64,000 nucleotides of DNA from Streptomyces sp. R44. GTDB taxonomy: Bacteria; Actinomycetota; Actinomycetes; Streptomycetales; Streptomycetaceae. Within the stretch, counting starts at the first letter, position 1. Each line of letters begins with the position of its first letter. Below the pieces are notes generated by a model. The model was not told the DNA's origin. It was given only the letters and a program-made list of their open reading frames with translations, and ran no database searches. The stretch covers positions 7,658,501 to 7,722,500 of the forward strand of contig NZ_CP163444.1 in the NCBI RefSeq assembly GCF_041053105.1. The letters run 5' to 3'. A program made the position numbers and the translations under genes. Shown here piece by piece: positions 25,139 to 33,828 of this stretch.

Positions 25139-26410
25139 ATGACTGCCAAGAAGATCTTCGTGTCCGTCCCGCTGGCCGCCGTCCTCATGACCGCCGCCGC
25201 GCCCGCCGGGGCCACGACCACCGACTCGTTCGCGTTCACCCCCTGGCGCAGTGCCTGGGCCACCGCCCCGCAGGCCCCCACCCACACCGACTGGTACCCC
25301 AACTGGTCCGAGGCCGGGTTCGACAACCAGTCCGTGCGTCAGGTGATCCGCGTCGGCGCGGAGGGCTCCGAGCTGCGCATCCGGCTCTCCAACGTGTACG
25401 GGACGTCCCCGCTCCGCCTGACCGGCGCGACCGTCGCCCGCAGTGCCGGTGGCGCGGCCGTGCGGGCCGACTCGGTGCGCACGGTGCGGTTCGGAGGGGC
25501 GGACGGGGTGACCGTCCCGGCGGGCGGGCAGCTGTCGAGCGACGCGGTGGCGCTGCCCGTACGGGCCCTGGAACAGCTCACCGTGACCCTGCACTTCCGG
25601 GGGCGTACCGGCCCGGCGACCTTCCACAACTTCGCCGACACCCTGACCTACCGGGCGTCGGGGGACCACCTGCGTGACGCGGCGGGCGAGGCGTTCGCGG
25701 AGCCGCCGAGCCTGTCCTGGTACTACCTGGCCGGGGTGGACGTGAAGCCGGTGACATCGCCCGGCCGCGGCCGTGACGCGGTCGTCGCCTTCGGCGACTC
25801 CCTCACCGACGGCGTCGGCTCGACCTTCGGTGCCGACCGGCGCTACCCCGACGCGCTGGCCGACCGCCTCGTCGCCGAAGGCCGTCCGCGGCCGGTGCTC
25901 AACCTCGGCATCGGCGGCAACAAGGTCCTCAACGACTCCCCGTGCTTCGGCGAGAGCGCCCTCTCCCGGTTCCGGCGCGACGTGCTCGGCCGCCCCGACG
26001 TGCGCACGGTCATCGTCCTGCAGGGCACCAACGACATCGTCCTGCCCGACGGCCCCCAGGATCGCTGCACCACCCCCAGTCCCCTCGTCACGTCCGCCGA
26101 GATCGTCGCCGGTCACCGGCAGCTCATCCGCGAGGCCCACGCCCGCGGCGTGAAGGTCATCGGTGCCACCCTCCCGCCGTACCAGGGGTACGCGTACTGG
26201 ACCGAGCGCGGCGACCGCGTCCGCAACGAGGTCAACCAGTGGATCCGTACGAGCGGCGCGTACGACGGCGTCGTGGACTTCGACAGCGTGGTGGCCGACC
26301 CGGAGCACCCCGAGCGGATCGGGGCGGAGTACGTCTCCGGCGATCTGATCCACATGAAGGACGCCGGCTACAAGGCGATGGCCGACGCGGTTGACCTGAA
26401 CTCCCTCTGA
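25139..26410 (+). CDS. Secreted SGNH/GDSL hydrolase
   Basis: The 423-residue protein has a signal peptide (MTAKKIF, hydrophobic core, AGA-TTT). A beta-sandwich-like N-terminal domain is followed by an SGNH hydrolase domain: block I VAFGDSLTDGVGS with the catalytic serine near residue 221, block II GIGGNKVL, block III QGTNDIV and block V DLIHMKDAGY with the Asp-x-x-His. Streptomyces relatives are extracellular esterases or lipases; the extra N-terminal domain and the start FTPWRSAWATAPQAP are typical of the long actinobacterial type. It ends 66 bp before the osmoprotectant operon on the same strand. Confidence 0.85.
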   Translation: MTAKKIFVSVPLAAVLMTAAAPAGATTTDSFAFTPWRSAWATAPQAPTHTDWYPNWSEAGFDNQSVRQVIRVGAEGSELRIRLSNVYGTSPLRLTGATVARSAGGAAVRADSVRTVRFGGADGVTVPAGGQLSSDAVALPVRALEQLTVTLHFRGRTGPATFHNFADTLTYRASGDHLRDAAGEAFAEPPSLSWYYLAGVDVKPVTSPGRGRDAVVAFGDSLTDGVGSTFGADRRYPDALADRLVAEGRPRPVLNLGIGGNKVLNDSPCFGESALSRFRRDVLGRPDVRTVIVLQGTNDIVLPDGPQDRCTTPSPLVTSAEIVAGHRQLIREAHARGVKVIGATLPPYQGYAYWTERGDRVRNEVNQWIRTSGAYDGVVDFDSVVADPEHPERIGAEYVSGDLIHMKDAGYKAMADAVDLNSL

Positions 26411-26476
26411 CCGGTGCCGGCCCCCGAACGGCCCGGTCGGGGTGCGCGGGGGCCGGCGACCGCCTCGAATGGGAGG

Positions 26477-27157
26477 GTGACCGCGCCGCCCGAGGACTGC
26501 CTCGCCCGCAACGAGTGGATCTGCGGCGACTACCTCTCCACCCGGCGCGAGATCCTCGGCGACGCCGTCGTCCAGCACCTCCAGCTGGCCGGCGCCGCGG
26601 TCGCCCTCGCCGTGCTGCTCGCCCTGCCCCTCGCGGTGGCGGCGCGCCGCTGGCGGTGGGCGGCCGGGCCCGTCCTCGGGCTCACCACCCTCCTGTACAC
26701 GATCCCGGCGCTCGCGATGTTCTCGCTGCTCCTGCCGGTGTACGGGCTGTCCGCCGCCCTCGTGGTCGCCGGGCTCGTCCTGTACTCCCTCACCCTCCTC
26801 GTACGGAACGTCCTCGCGGGGCTCCGCGCCGTCCCCGAGGAGACCCGGCAGGCCGCGCGCGGCCTCGGGTACGGGCCGATCCGGCTGCTCCTCGCCGTCG
26901 AACTGCCCCTCGCGCTGCCCGCCGCCATGGCAGGACTGCGCATCGCCACCGTCTCCGCCGTCTCCCTCGTCACCATCGGCGCGATCGTCGGCCACGGCGG
27001 CCTCGGCAACCTGATCTACGCGGGCATGAACACCTACTTCAAGGCCCAGGTCCTCACCGCCTCCGCGCTCTGCGTCGTCATCGCCGTCGCCGCCGACCTG
27101 CTCCTCCTCGGCGCGCAGCGGCTCCTCACCCCCTGGACCCGGGGAGGGGCCGGGTGA
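26477..27157 (+). CDS. Osmoprotectant ABC transporter permease (OpuCB/ProW type)
   Basis: The 226-residue permease has about five TM helices and the EAA loop LRAVPEETRQAARGLGYGP shown in part. OpuC-type systems import glycine betaine, choline or carnitine. The GTG chosen gives MTAPPEDCLARNEWICGDY, which matches the start seen in related permeases; the adjacent GGGAGG is closer than ideal. It is followed by a second permease with a 4-bp overlap and then the binding protein. An ATPase gene is not found in the cluster, so it must be elsewhere or shared. Confidence 0.82.
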   Translation: MTAPPEDCLARNEWICGDYLSTRREILGDAVVQHLQLAGAAVALAVLLALPLAVAARRWRWAAGPVLGLTTLLYTIPALAMFSLLLPVYGLSAALVVAGLVLYSLTLLVRNVLAGLRAVPEETRQAARGLGYGPIRLLLAVELPLALPAAMAGLRIATVSAVSLVTIGAIVGHGGLGNLIYAGMNTYFKAQVLTASALCVVIAVAADLLLLGAQRLLTPWTRGGAG

Positions 27158-27828
27158 CCGCCCTCGCCGACGCGTGGTCCTGGCTCACCACCGCCACGAA
27201 CTGGTCCGGTGAGAACGGCGTGGGGCAACGGCTCGGCGAGCACCTCCTCCTCACCGCCGTCTGCCTCCTCCTCAGCTGTCTGATCGCCCTGCCCGTCGCC
27301 CTCGTCCTGGGGCACCTCGGCAAGGGCGGCGCGCTCGCCGTGAACCTCGCCAACGCCGGCCGGGCCGTCCCCACCTTCGCCGTCCTCGTCCTGCTCCTCC
27401 TCAGCCCGCTCGGCCCGTACGGGCAGTGGCCGACGATCATCGCCCTGGTCCTGTTCGCCGTGCCCCCGCTCCTCACCAACGCGTACGTCGGGATGCGGGG
27501 CGTCGACGCAGACGTCGTACGGGCCGCCCGGGGCATGGGCATGACGGGCCGCCAGACCCTCGCCCGGGTCGAACTGCCACTGGCCCTGCCGATGATCCTC
27601 ACCGGCGTACGGATCGCGGCCGTCCAGCTCGTCGCCACCGCGACCGTGGCCGCGCTCGCGGGCGGCGGCGGCCTCGGCCGGATCATCACCGCCGGCTTCA
27701 ACCTCGCGTCCACCCCGCAGGTCGTCGCCGGGGCCTTTCTCGTCGCCGTGCTCGCCCTCCTCGTCGAGGCGGTCTTCGAAGGCGCGCAGCGCCTCGGCCC
27801 GGCGCGGACGCGAGGGAGCGGCGGGTGA
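27154..27828 (+). CDS. Osmoprotectant ABC transporter permease 2 (OpuCD type)
   Basis: The 224-residue permease again has the EAA loop, with MRGVDADVVRAARGMGMTG as core, and five to six helices. It pairs with the preceding permease. The GTG start overlaps the previous stop and has GGGGAGG upstream. Its last codons run into a 27-bp tandem repeat that carries the start of the binding-protein gene. Confidence 0.84.
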   Translation: MTALADAWSWLTTATNWSGENGVGQRLGEHLLLTAVCLLLSCLIALPVALVLGHLGKGGALAVNLANAGRAVPTFAVLVLLLLSPLGPYGQWPTIIALVLFAVPPLLTNAYVGMRGVDADVVRAARGMGMTGRQTLARVELPLALPMILTGVRIAAVQLVATATVAALAGGGGLGRIITAGFNLASTPQVVAGAFLVAVLALLVEAVFEGAQRLGPARTRGSGG

Positions 27829-27882
27829 CGGCGGACGTGGGGGAGCGGCGGGTGACGGCGGACGTGGGGGAGCGGCGGGTGA
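27815..27882 (+). repeat. 27-bp tandem repeat reiterating a ribosome site and GTG start
   Basis: Two identical 27-bp units begin at 27825 and 27852; a partial unit (GGGAGCGGCGG) precedes and a third GTGA start follows at 27879. Each unit contains GGGGGAGCGGCGG directly before a GTG, so three in-frame potential starts, each with an SD-like run, are lined up. The repeat unit is a multiple of three, so the frame is kept. Confidence 0.85.
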
Positions 27883-28826
27883 GGAGGCCCCGCGGTTCCG
27901 GCGTCCTCTGCCTCGTCCTCCTGGCGACCGGCTGCGCCGCCGGCCCGGCCCTGGAGGACCGGGGCGCCGTCCCCGGACAGCCCGGCGACGGCGACCGGCT
28001 GGTCGTCGGCTCGGCCGGGTTCACCGGGAGCGACCTCCTGGCCCAGATGTACGCGCTGCTGCTCCAGGACGCCGGATACCGCACCAGGATCCTGTCCGTC
28101 ACCAACCGCGAGCTGTACGAGCCCGCCCTGGAGAACGGCCAGATCGACGTCGTGCCGGAGTACGCCGCGACCTTCGCCGACTGGCTGAACGCCAAGGCCC
28201 ACGGGGCGGACGCGCCGACCGTCGGCTCGCCCGACCTGACCGCGACCATGGCCGCCCTCCGCGCGCTCGCCGGACCGCGCGGGCTCACGGTCCTCGACCC
28301 CGGCCGCGCCGTCGACCAGAACGCCTTCGCCGTCACCGCCGCCTACGCCGCCGAGCACCGCCTGAAGACCCTCGGCGACCTGGGCGCCGCCCGGCTGCCG
28401 GTCCGCCTCGCGGCCGGTGACGAGTGCGTCCGCCGGCCGTACTGCGCGCCCGGCCTGAAGGAGGTCTACGGCATCGACGTGACGGCCGTCGACCCCAAGG
28501 GCGTCGGCACCACCCAGTCCAAACAGGCCGTGCAGAGCGGCCAGGACCAGCTGGTGCTCACCACGACCACCGACGCCACGCTCGACGCGTTCGGGCTCGT
28601 CCTGCTCGACGACGACAAGCACCTGCAGAACGCCGACTTCATCGTCCCCGTCGTCAACCGCGCCCGCGCCGGCGGCGAGCGCGTCACCCGCGCGCTCGCC
28701 CGCCTCAACACGGTCCTCACCACCGCGGAGCTGGCGCACCTCAACGAGCGGGTGGACAGCTGGCGGCGGCTCCCGGAGGACGTGGCACGGAACTACCTCA
28801 CGGAGAAGGGACTCCTCCCGCGCTGA
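27879..28826 (+). CDS. Osmoprotectant-binding lipoprotein (OpuAC/OpuCC type)
   Basis: The 315-residue protein from GTG 27879 begins with MRRPRGSGVLCLVLLATGC, a complete lipoprotein signal with Cys19, so this start is favoured over the in-frame GTGs at 27825 and 27852, which would add 18 or 9 charged residues. The mature part is a type II glycine betaine/choline-binding domain (LVVGSAGFTGSDLLAQMYALLL in part, then EYAATFADWLN and the C-terminal LNERVDSWRRLPEDVARNYL in part). It captures the substrate outside the membrane for the two permeases. It lies directly downstream of them. The substrate (betaine, choline or another quaternary amine) is inferred. Confidence 0.84.
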   Translation: MRRPRGSGVLCLVLLATGCAAGPALEDRGAVPGQPGDGDRLVVGSAGFTGSDLLAQMYALLLQDAGYRTRILSVTNRELYEPALENGQIDVVPEYAATFADWLNAKAHGADAPTVGSPDLTATMAALRALAGPRGLTVLDPGRAVDQNAFAVTAAYAAEHRLKTLGDLGAARLPVRLAAGDECVRRPYCAPGLKEVYGIDVTAVDPKGVGTTQSKQAVQSGQDQLVLTTTTDATLDAFGLVLLDDDKHLQNADFIVPVVNRARAGGERVTRALARLNTVLTTAELAHLNERVDSWRRLPEDVARNYLTEKGLLPR

Positions 28827-28889
28827 TCCCGGCACTCCGTGTGATCCACTGTCCTCGCGGGGGCGTACCGAACAGGAGCAGGAGCAGCG

Positions 28890-30197
28890 TTGACCACCTA
28901 CCGCCAGCCGGGCCTCGTCCTCACCGACCACCGGTTCCCCGTCCCCCTCGACCACGCCCGCCCCGACGGCGAGCGCATCGAGGTCTTCGGCCGCGAGGTC
29001 GTCGCGAGCGACAAGGACCGCTCGGGCCGCGAGGAGCTCCCCTGGCTGGTCTACCTGGAGGGCGGTCCCGGCTTCGGCGCCCGCCGCTTCATCGGCCCGC
29101 AGGCCTGGCTCGGCCGCGCCGTGCGGGAGTTCCGGGTCCTCCTCCTCGACCAGCGCGGCACCGGCCGCTCCACCCCCGCCAACCGCCAGACCCTGCCGCT
29201 GCGCGGCGGACCGGCCGAGCAGGCCGACTACCTGGCGCACTTCCGCGCCGACTCCATCGTCGAGGACTGCGAGCTGATCCGCCGCCGGCTCACCGGCGGA
29301 GCCCCCTGGACCGTCCTCGGCCAGAGCTTCGGCGGCTTCTGCGCCACCCACTACCTCTCCACCGCCCCCGAAGGCCTGGAGCGGGTCCTCATCACCGGCG
29401 GCCTGCCCGCCCTGGACGCCACCGCCGACGAGGTCTACCGCGCCGCCTACCCCCGCATCCGGCGGAAGAACGAGGCGCACTTCGCCCGCTACCCGCAGGA
29501 CGCCGAACGGGTCAACGCGATCGCCGCCCACCTCCTCGACCACGAGGTCACCCTCCCCGGCGGCGGACTGCTCACCGTCGAGGCCTTCCAGTCCCTCGGC
29601 ATCCTCCTCGGCTCCGGCGACGGCACCCACCAGCTCCATCTGCTCCTGGAGGGCGCCTTCGTGCCGACCCCGGCCGGGCCCGCGCTCGCCGACGCCTTCC
29701 TCGAACAGGTCCAGGCCCACCTCTCGTACGCGGGACACCCGCTGTACGCCGTCCTCCACGAGGCCATCTACGCCCAGGGACAGGGCCCCACCGACTGGGC
29801 CGCCGAACGGGTACGCGCCGAGTACCCGGAGTTCGACGCCCGTACGGCGCTCGACGAGGGCGCGCCGCTGCTCCTCACCGGAGAGACCGTCCACCCCTGG
29901 CACTTCGCCACCGACCCCGCCCTGCGCCCGCTGCGCGAGACCGCCGAACTGCTCGCCGCGCGCACCGACTGGACCCCGCTGTACGACCCCGAGCGGCTCG
30001 CCGCCAACCAGGTCCCGGTGGCGGCCGCCGTCTACCAGGACGACATGTACGTCGACACCGCCCACTCCCTGGAGACCGCGCGCGCCGTGCGGGGCCTGCG
30101 GACCTGGGTGACCGACGAGTTCGAGCACGACGGGGTACGGGCCGGCGGGCCGCGCGTCCTCGACCGGCTGCTGTCCCTCGCCCGCGACGAGATCTGA
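28890..30197 (+). CDS. Alpha/beta hydrolase, proline iminopeptidase-like (S33)
   Basis: The 435-residue protein has an S33 layout: LEGGPGFGARR (oxyanion HGGPG-type loop), LLLDQRGTGRSTP (typical of prolyl aminopeptidases), nucleophile motif GQSFGGFCA with Ser near residue 145, a large helical cap and a C-terminal segment with VAAAVYQDDMYVD, which likely carries the catalytic Asp. The last histidine is expected in FEHDGVRAGG. Such enzymes release N-terminal proline from peptides, but several are hydrolases of antibiotics or esters. The start codon is TTG with GGAG 5 nt upstream. It stands alone. Confidence 0.82.
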   Translation: MTTYRQPGLVLTDHRFPVPLDHARPDGERIEVFGREVVASDKDRSGREELPWLVYLEGGPGFGARRFIGPQAWLGRAVREFRVLLLDQRGTGRSTPANRQTLPLRGGPAEQADYLAHFRADSIVEDCELIRRRLTGGAPWTVLGQSFGGFCATHYLSTAPEGLERVLITGGLPALDATADEVYRAAYPRIRRKNEAHFARYPQDAERVNAIAAHLLDHEVTLPGGGLLTVEAFQSLGILLGSGDGTHQLHLLLEGAFVPTPAGPALADAFLEQVQAHLSYAGHPLYAVLHEAIYAQGQGPTDWAAERVRAEYPEFDARTALDEGAPLLLTGETVHPWHFATDPALRPLRETAELLAARTDWTPLYDPERLAANQVPVAAAVYQDDMYVDTAHSLETARAVRGLRTWVTDEFEHDGVRAGGPRVLDRLLSLARDEI

Positions 30198-30217
30198 ACA
30201 CCGCTCCGGGAGAGGCA

Positions 30218-30223
30218 TAGGAT
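30218..30223 (+). promoter_or_regulatory. -10 promoter element
   Basis: TAGGAT matches the Streptomyces -10 consensus and lies 64 bp before the GntR/LacI regulator start. CTGAAC at 30194 with an 18-bp spacer is a weak -35. Confidence 0.35.
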
Positions 30224-30287
30224 TCGGCGCGCAATCGATCAGCAATGACACCGGGGTGCAGGCCCCGGCGCGCACGAGGGGGTCCGG

Positions 30288-31421
30288 ATGGCGGCACGCG
30301 AGACACCGGCGTCCGGCCGGGAGCTGAAGTTCCGGGCCCTCATGGCCGAGCTGCGGCGCGGCATCCTCGACGGCACCTGGCCCCCGGGAAGCAAACTGCC
30401 CACCGAGCGGGCCCTGGCCGCCGAGACGGGTCTGTCCGTCACCACCGTCCGCCGCGCCTACGAGGACCTCGTCGCCCTCGGCCTCGTCGAACGACGCCAG
30501 GGCGCGGGCACCTTCTCCGCCCACCGTCCCGAGCGCGACCGGGCCGACCGGCGGATCGTCGGCGTCCTCGTCCCCGACACCACCTACTACTACCCGCGCG
30601 TCCTCCAGGGCATCGAGCGGGAGGTCGCGGCGGCCGGCGCCCGGCTCGTCCTCGCCTGCTCGCAGTACGACCCCGACGAGGAGGACGCCGCCGTGGAGCG
30701 GCTGCTCTCCGCCGGGGTCCACGGCCTCCTCCTCGTCCCCAGCCTGCACACCGCGACCGATCCGGGGCGGCGCGCCGAGGAGCTCCTCGCCCTGCCCGTC
30801 CCCGCCGTCCTCGTCGAACGCCGGCTCGCCGCCCACGGCCCCGGCGACCCCACCGAGCACGTCTGCACCGATCACGAGGGCGGCGCCTACGACGCCGTCC
30901 GCCACCTGCGGGCCCTCGGCCACGAGCGGCTCGGGCTCGTCGCCCGCACCGACGCGCCGACCACCGCGCCCATCGAGTCCGGCTTCGCCCGCGCCCTCGC
31001 CGACCTCGGTCTGCCCGCCGCCCCGCCGCACGAGCGGGACGTGAGGGACCGCTGGGACCCGGACCGCGCCGACCGGGCGCTCGCCGCGCTGCGCGCCTCG
31101 GGCGTCACCGCCGCGCTCTGCTTCGGCGACCGGGAGGCCGCCCTGATGCTCGGGGCGGCCCGCCGCGCCGGACTGCGGGTGCCCGAGGACCTCGCCCTGA
31201 TCAGCTACGACAACGAGTTCGCCGATGTCGCGGAGACCCCGCTGACGGCCGTCTCGCCCCCCAAGTACCAGCTGGGCCGCCTCGCTGCGCAGATCCTGCT
31301 CCGGCGGCTCGCCGAGGGGGACGCGGCCCCGCTCCACCAGGTGCAGCTGAGACCGCGCCTGGTGGTCCGTGCCTCCTGCGGCGGACGGACGGAAGCGGAT
31401 CCACAAAAGTCCAAGCGGTGA
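30288..31421 (+). CDS. GntR-HTH/LacI-sensor hybrid transcriptional regulator
   Basis: The 377-residue protein joins an N-terminal GntR winged helix (about residues 12-80, with RRGILDGTWPPGSKLPTERA in part and TTVRRAYEDLVALGLV) to a C-terminal periplasmic-binding-like sensor of the LacI/GalR type (IVGVLVPDTTYYYPRVLQGI, then LISYDNEFADVAETPLTAV). AraR of Bacillus has the same hybrid layout and responds to a sugar. The start ATG follows GAGGGGG. The SIS and PIG-L genes downstream are probably its targets, with a palindrome between. An amino-sugar or sugar-phosphate effector is inferred. Confidence 0.88.
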   Translation: MAARETPASGRELKFRALMAELRRGILDGTWPPGSKLPTERALAAETGLSVTTVRRAYEDLVALGLVERRQGAGTFSAHRPERDRADRRIVGVLVPDTTYYYPRVLQGIEREVAAAGARLVLACSQYDPDEEDAAVERLLSAGVHGLLLVPSLHTATDPGRRAEELLALPVPAVLVERRLAAHGPGDPTEHVCTDHEGGAYDAVRHLRALGHERLGLVARTDAPTTAPIESGFARALADLGLPAAPPHERDVRDRWDPDRADRALAALRASGVTAALCFGDREAALMLGAARRAGLRVPEDLALISYDNEFADVAETPLTAVSPPKYQLGRLAAQILLRRLAEGDAAPLHQVQLRPRLVVRASCGGRTEADPQKSKR

Positions 31422-31467
31422 GTACGGATTGCTCATGGTGTGCTCCGGTCGCGCGGGGATACAACTC

Positions 31468-31477
31468 GGTCCGGACC
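31468..31477. promoter_or_regulatory. GGTCCGGACC palindrome, candidate operator
   Basis: This 10-bp perfect palindrome lies 45 bp before the SIS-domain gene start, in the leader after the GntR/LacI gene. It resembles the core of GntR-type sites such as the DasR box (GGTCTAGACC), but it is GC-only and short, so chance occurrence is possible. Confidence 0.35.
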
Positions 31478-31521
31478 CGCGAGGGCCCAGCGAGGGACCC
31501 TGTGAGGAGAGGACCCGGACC

Positions 31522-32454
31522 ATGAGCACCCACGTCAGCGCGGAGATCGCCGGCCAGCCCGACTGCTGGCGCCGCGCCGCCGAGATCGCCGGCCACGACT
31601 CCGGCCCGCTGCCGGCCCGCGGCGAGCGCGTCGCGGTCGTCGGCTGCGGCACCTCGTACTTCATCGCCCGCGCCTACGCGGCCCTGCGGGAGTCCCTCGG
31701 TGCGGGCGAGACCGACGCGTTCCCCGCCTCCGACACCACCCCGCTCGGCCGCGGCTACGACCGGATCGTCGCCCTCACCCGCTCCGGCACCACCACGGAG
31801 GTCGTGGACCTGCTCGCCCGCGCCGCCGGCCGCGTCCCGACGCTCGTCGTCACCGGGGTCCCCGACAGCCCCGCCGGAAGGCTCGCCGACCGGATCGTCG
31901 ACCTCGGCTTCGCCGACGAACGCTCCGTCGTCCAGACCCGGTTCGCCACCACCGCGCTCCAACTCCTGCGCGCCGGGCTCGGGGTGGACCTCGGGCCGTC
32001 GATCGCCGACGCCGAACTCGTCCTGTACGAGGCGCTGCCCGCCGCCTGGGAGCGGCGCGGCCAGTTCACCTTCCTCGGCACCGGCTGGACCGTCGGCCTC
32101 GCCGACGAGGCGGCGCTCAAGCTGCGCGAAGTGGCCCGCGCCTGGACCGAGTCGTACGCGGCGATGGAGTACCGGCACGGCCCGATCAGCATCAGCGACC
32201 GGGCGAGCCTGGTCTGCTGCCTGGGCCCGGCCCCTTCGGGCCTGCGGGACGAAGTGGAGTCCACCGGCGCCCTGTTCGCCGCCGACGCCATCGACCCGGT
32301 CGCGGCGCTCGTCCGCGCCCAGCGGCTCGCGGTCGCCCTCGCGGACCGGCGCGGCCTCAACCCCGACCGGCCGCGCCACATCTCACGCTCGGTCATCCTC
32401 GCCGGAGCGTTCCGCCCGACGGTGTCGGAGGCGACCCGTATCCTGCGCTCATGA
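31522..32454 (+). CDS. SIS-domain protein (amino-sugar isomerase/deaminase-like)
   Basis: The 310-residue protein has two SIS domains. The first has [17 protein letters not shown] and [18 protein letters not shown], the second [21 protein letters not shown] and [11 protein letters not shown]. These match the isomerase half of GlmS and the AgaS/FrlB group, which act on phosphorylated sugars or amino sugars. There is no glutaminase domain. It precedes the PIG-L gene with a 4-bp ATGA overlap, and both follow the GntR/LacI regulator. GAGGAGAGGA precedes the ATG. Confidence 0.86.
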   Translation: MSTHVSAEIAGQPDCWRRAAEIAGHDSGPLPARGERVAVVGCGTSYFIARAYAALRESLGAGETDAFPASDTTPLGRGYDRIVALTRSGTTTEVVDLLARAAGRVPTLVVTGVPDSPAGRLADRIVDLGFADERSVVQTRFATTALQLLRAGLGVDLGPSIADAELVLYEALPAAWERRGQFTFLGTGWTVGLADEAALKLREVARAWTESYAAMEYRHGPISISDRASLVCCLGPAPSGLRDEVESTGALFAADAIDPVAALVRAQRLAVALADRRGLNPDRPRHISRSVILAGAFRPTVSEATRILRS

Positions 32455-33202
32455 TCGACACGGATGCCCAGGACCTCCTGGAGATGCCCGGCGACTGGAC
32501 GCGCGCGCTCGCCGTCGTCGCCCACCCCGACGACCTGGAGTACGGCTGCGCGGCGGCCGTCGCCGCCTGGACGGACGCGGGGAAGGAGGTCACGTATGTC
32601 CTCGCGACCCGGGGCGAGGCCGGCATCGACACCCTCGCCCCCGACGTCTGCGGCCCGGTCCGCGAGCAGGAGCAGCGGGACAGCGCCGCCGTCGTCGGCG
32701 TCGACACCGTCGAGTTCCTCGACCACCGCGACGGCGTGATCGAGTACGGGCTCGGCCTGCGCCGCGACATCGCGGCCGCGATCCGCCGCCACCGGCCGGA
32801 ACTCGTGATCACCCTCAATCACCGCGACACCTGGGGCGGCGGCCCCGGTGCCCCCTGGAACACCCCGGACCACCTGGCCGTCGGCCGCGCCACGCTCGAC
32901 GCGGCCGCCGACGCCGGAAACCGCTGGATCTTCCCCGAGCTGACCGAGCAGGGCCTGGAGCCCTGGAACGGCGTCCGCTGGGTCGCCGTCGCCGCCTCCA
33001 GCACCCCGACCCACGCGATCGACGCCGCCCCCGGCCTGGACGCGCGATCCGCTCCCTCCTGTGTCACCGCGCCTACATCGAGGCCCTGACGGACGAGGAC
33101 CCGGAGAAGTACGTCCGCGACTTCCTGACCATGGCGACGTCCCGCGCCTCGGCCCGCTTCGGCGACCGCCCGGCGGTGACGTTCGAACTCTTCGCCAGAT
33201 AA
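32451..33202 (+). pseudogene. PIG-L family deacetylase, frameshifted near its end
   Basis: The first frame encodes a typical PIG-L (LmbE-like) deacetylase: zinc motif AHPDD at residues 24-28, ATRGEAG, HRDG and [14 protein letters not shown] enzymes remove N-acetyl groups from amino sugars or thiols. The frame then goes astray after GLD at 33041 and stops at 33089, while the normal C-terminus ([20 protein letters not shown], then FLTMATSRASARFG and VTFELFAR) is encoded in the next frame to 33202. Restoring one C after GAC (33039-33041) would rejoin them. The loss may be a real mutation or a sequencing error. Translation of the gene as given is 212 residues. Confidence 0.82.
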
Positions 33203-33237
33203 GGTCGGTTGGGGCGCGATCGCGGGACGGGGGACAC

Positions 33238-33816
33238 ATGGGGTACGTGAGCTCGCGGCAGCCGGCCGAGCTGCCGGCGGAGGAGCGGAGCCGGCGGATC
33301 CGCCGGAGGACCGTCCAGGGCGCGGTCGTCGGCGGGCTCGCCGGAGTCGTGGCCGCGCCGGTCGGCGCGGTCAGCCTCGTCCCGCCCGAGCTGCTGGCCT
33401 CCCTGGGGTGGCTGGGTCTGCCCGTCGTGGTGGCGTGCGGCGGCCTCGGCACCTGGCTCGGCGTGATGGCCGGTCGCGAGAGCGGCGCCCGCGACGCGGG
33501 GCTCGAACCGGGCGAGACCGTGCTCAGTCAGTACGGCGTCCGCCCACCCGTGGTGGACGGACGGCCGACCGAGCCGTCGGACGACCGCTTCGCACTGCGC
33601 GTGACCGACTGCGGCCTCCAGCTCTGGGACGGCACCCGGCGGCTCTGGAGCCACCCCTGGTCCGAGGTCCGGCTGTCGACGGTCAAGGGCAGTCTGCTCC
33701 TCGTCCACCACGGGGACCAGGAGATCGCGGAGCTGCTGGCCGTGCCCGAAGGTGCGGGCTGGGACGCGCTGCTGCTCGGCGCACAGCGGCTGCGCGCGCA
33801 AGCGCACCGCCGCTGA
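33238..33816 (+). CDS. Membrane protein with PH-like cytoplasmic domain, unknown
   Basis: The 192-residue protein has a charged N-terminus, two TM helices (about residues 27-49 and 53-76) joined by a short loop, and a C-terminal soluble domain of beta strands (DRFALRVTDCGLQLWDG, WSHPWSEVRLSTVKGSLLLV in part). The arrangement recalls small bacterial PH-domain membrane proteins, but no family is assigned. The ATG follows GGGGGAC. It is followed by a convergent VOC gene at 13 bp. Confidence 0.6.
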   Translation: MGYVSSRQPAELPAEERSRRIRRRTVQGAVVGGLAGVVAAPVGAVSLVPPELLASLGWLGLPVVVACGGLGTWLGVMAGRESGARDAGLEPGETVLSQYGVRPPVVDGRPTEPSDDRFALRVTDCGLQLWDGTRRLWSHPWSEVRLSTVKGSLLLVHHGDQEIAELLAVPEGAGWDALLLGAQRLRAQAHRR

Positions 33817-33828
33817 GGCGCTGCCGGC

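Noticed and set aside
27126..31664. Very long minus-strand open frame over the osmoprotectant and GntR regions
   Set aside because: Stop-free antisense DNA is expected at this GC content; the plus strand holds seven well supported genes.
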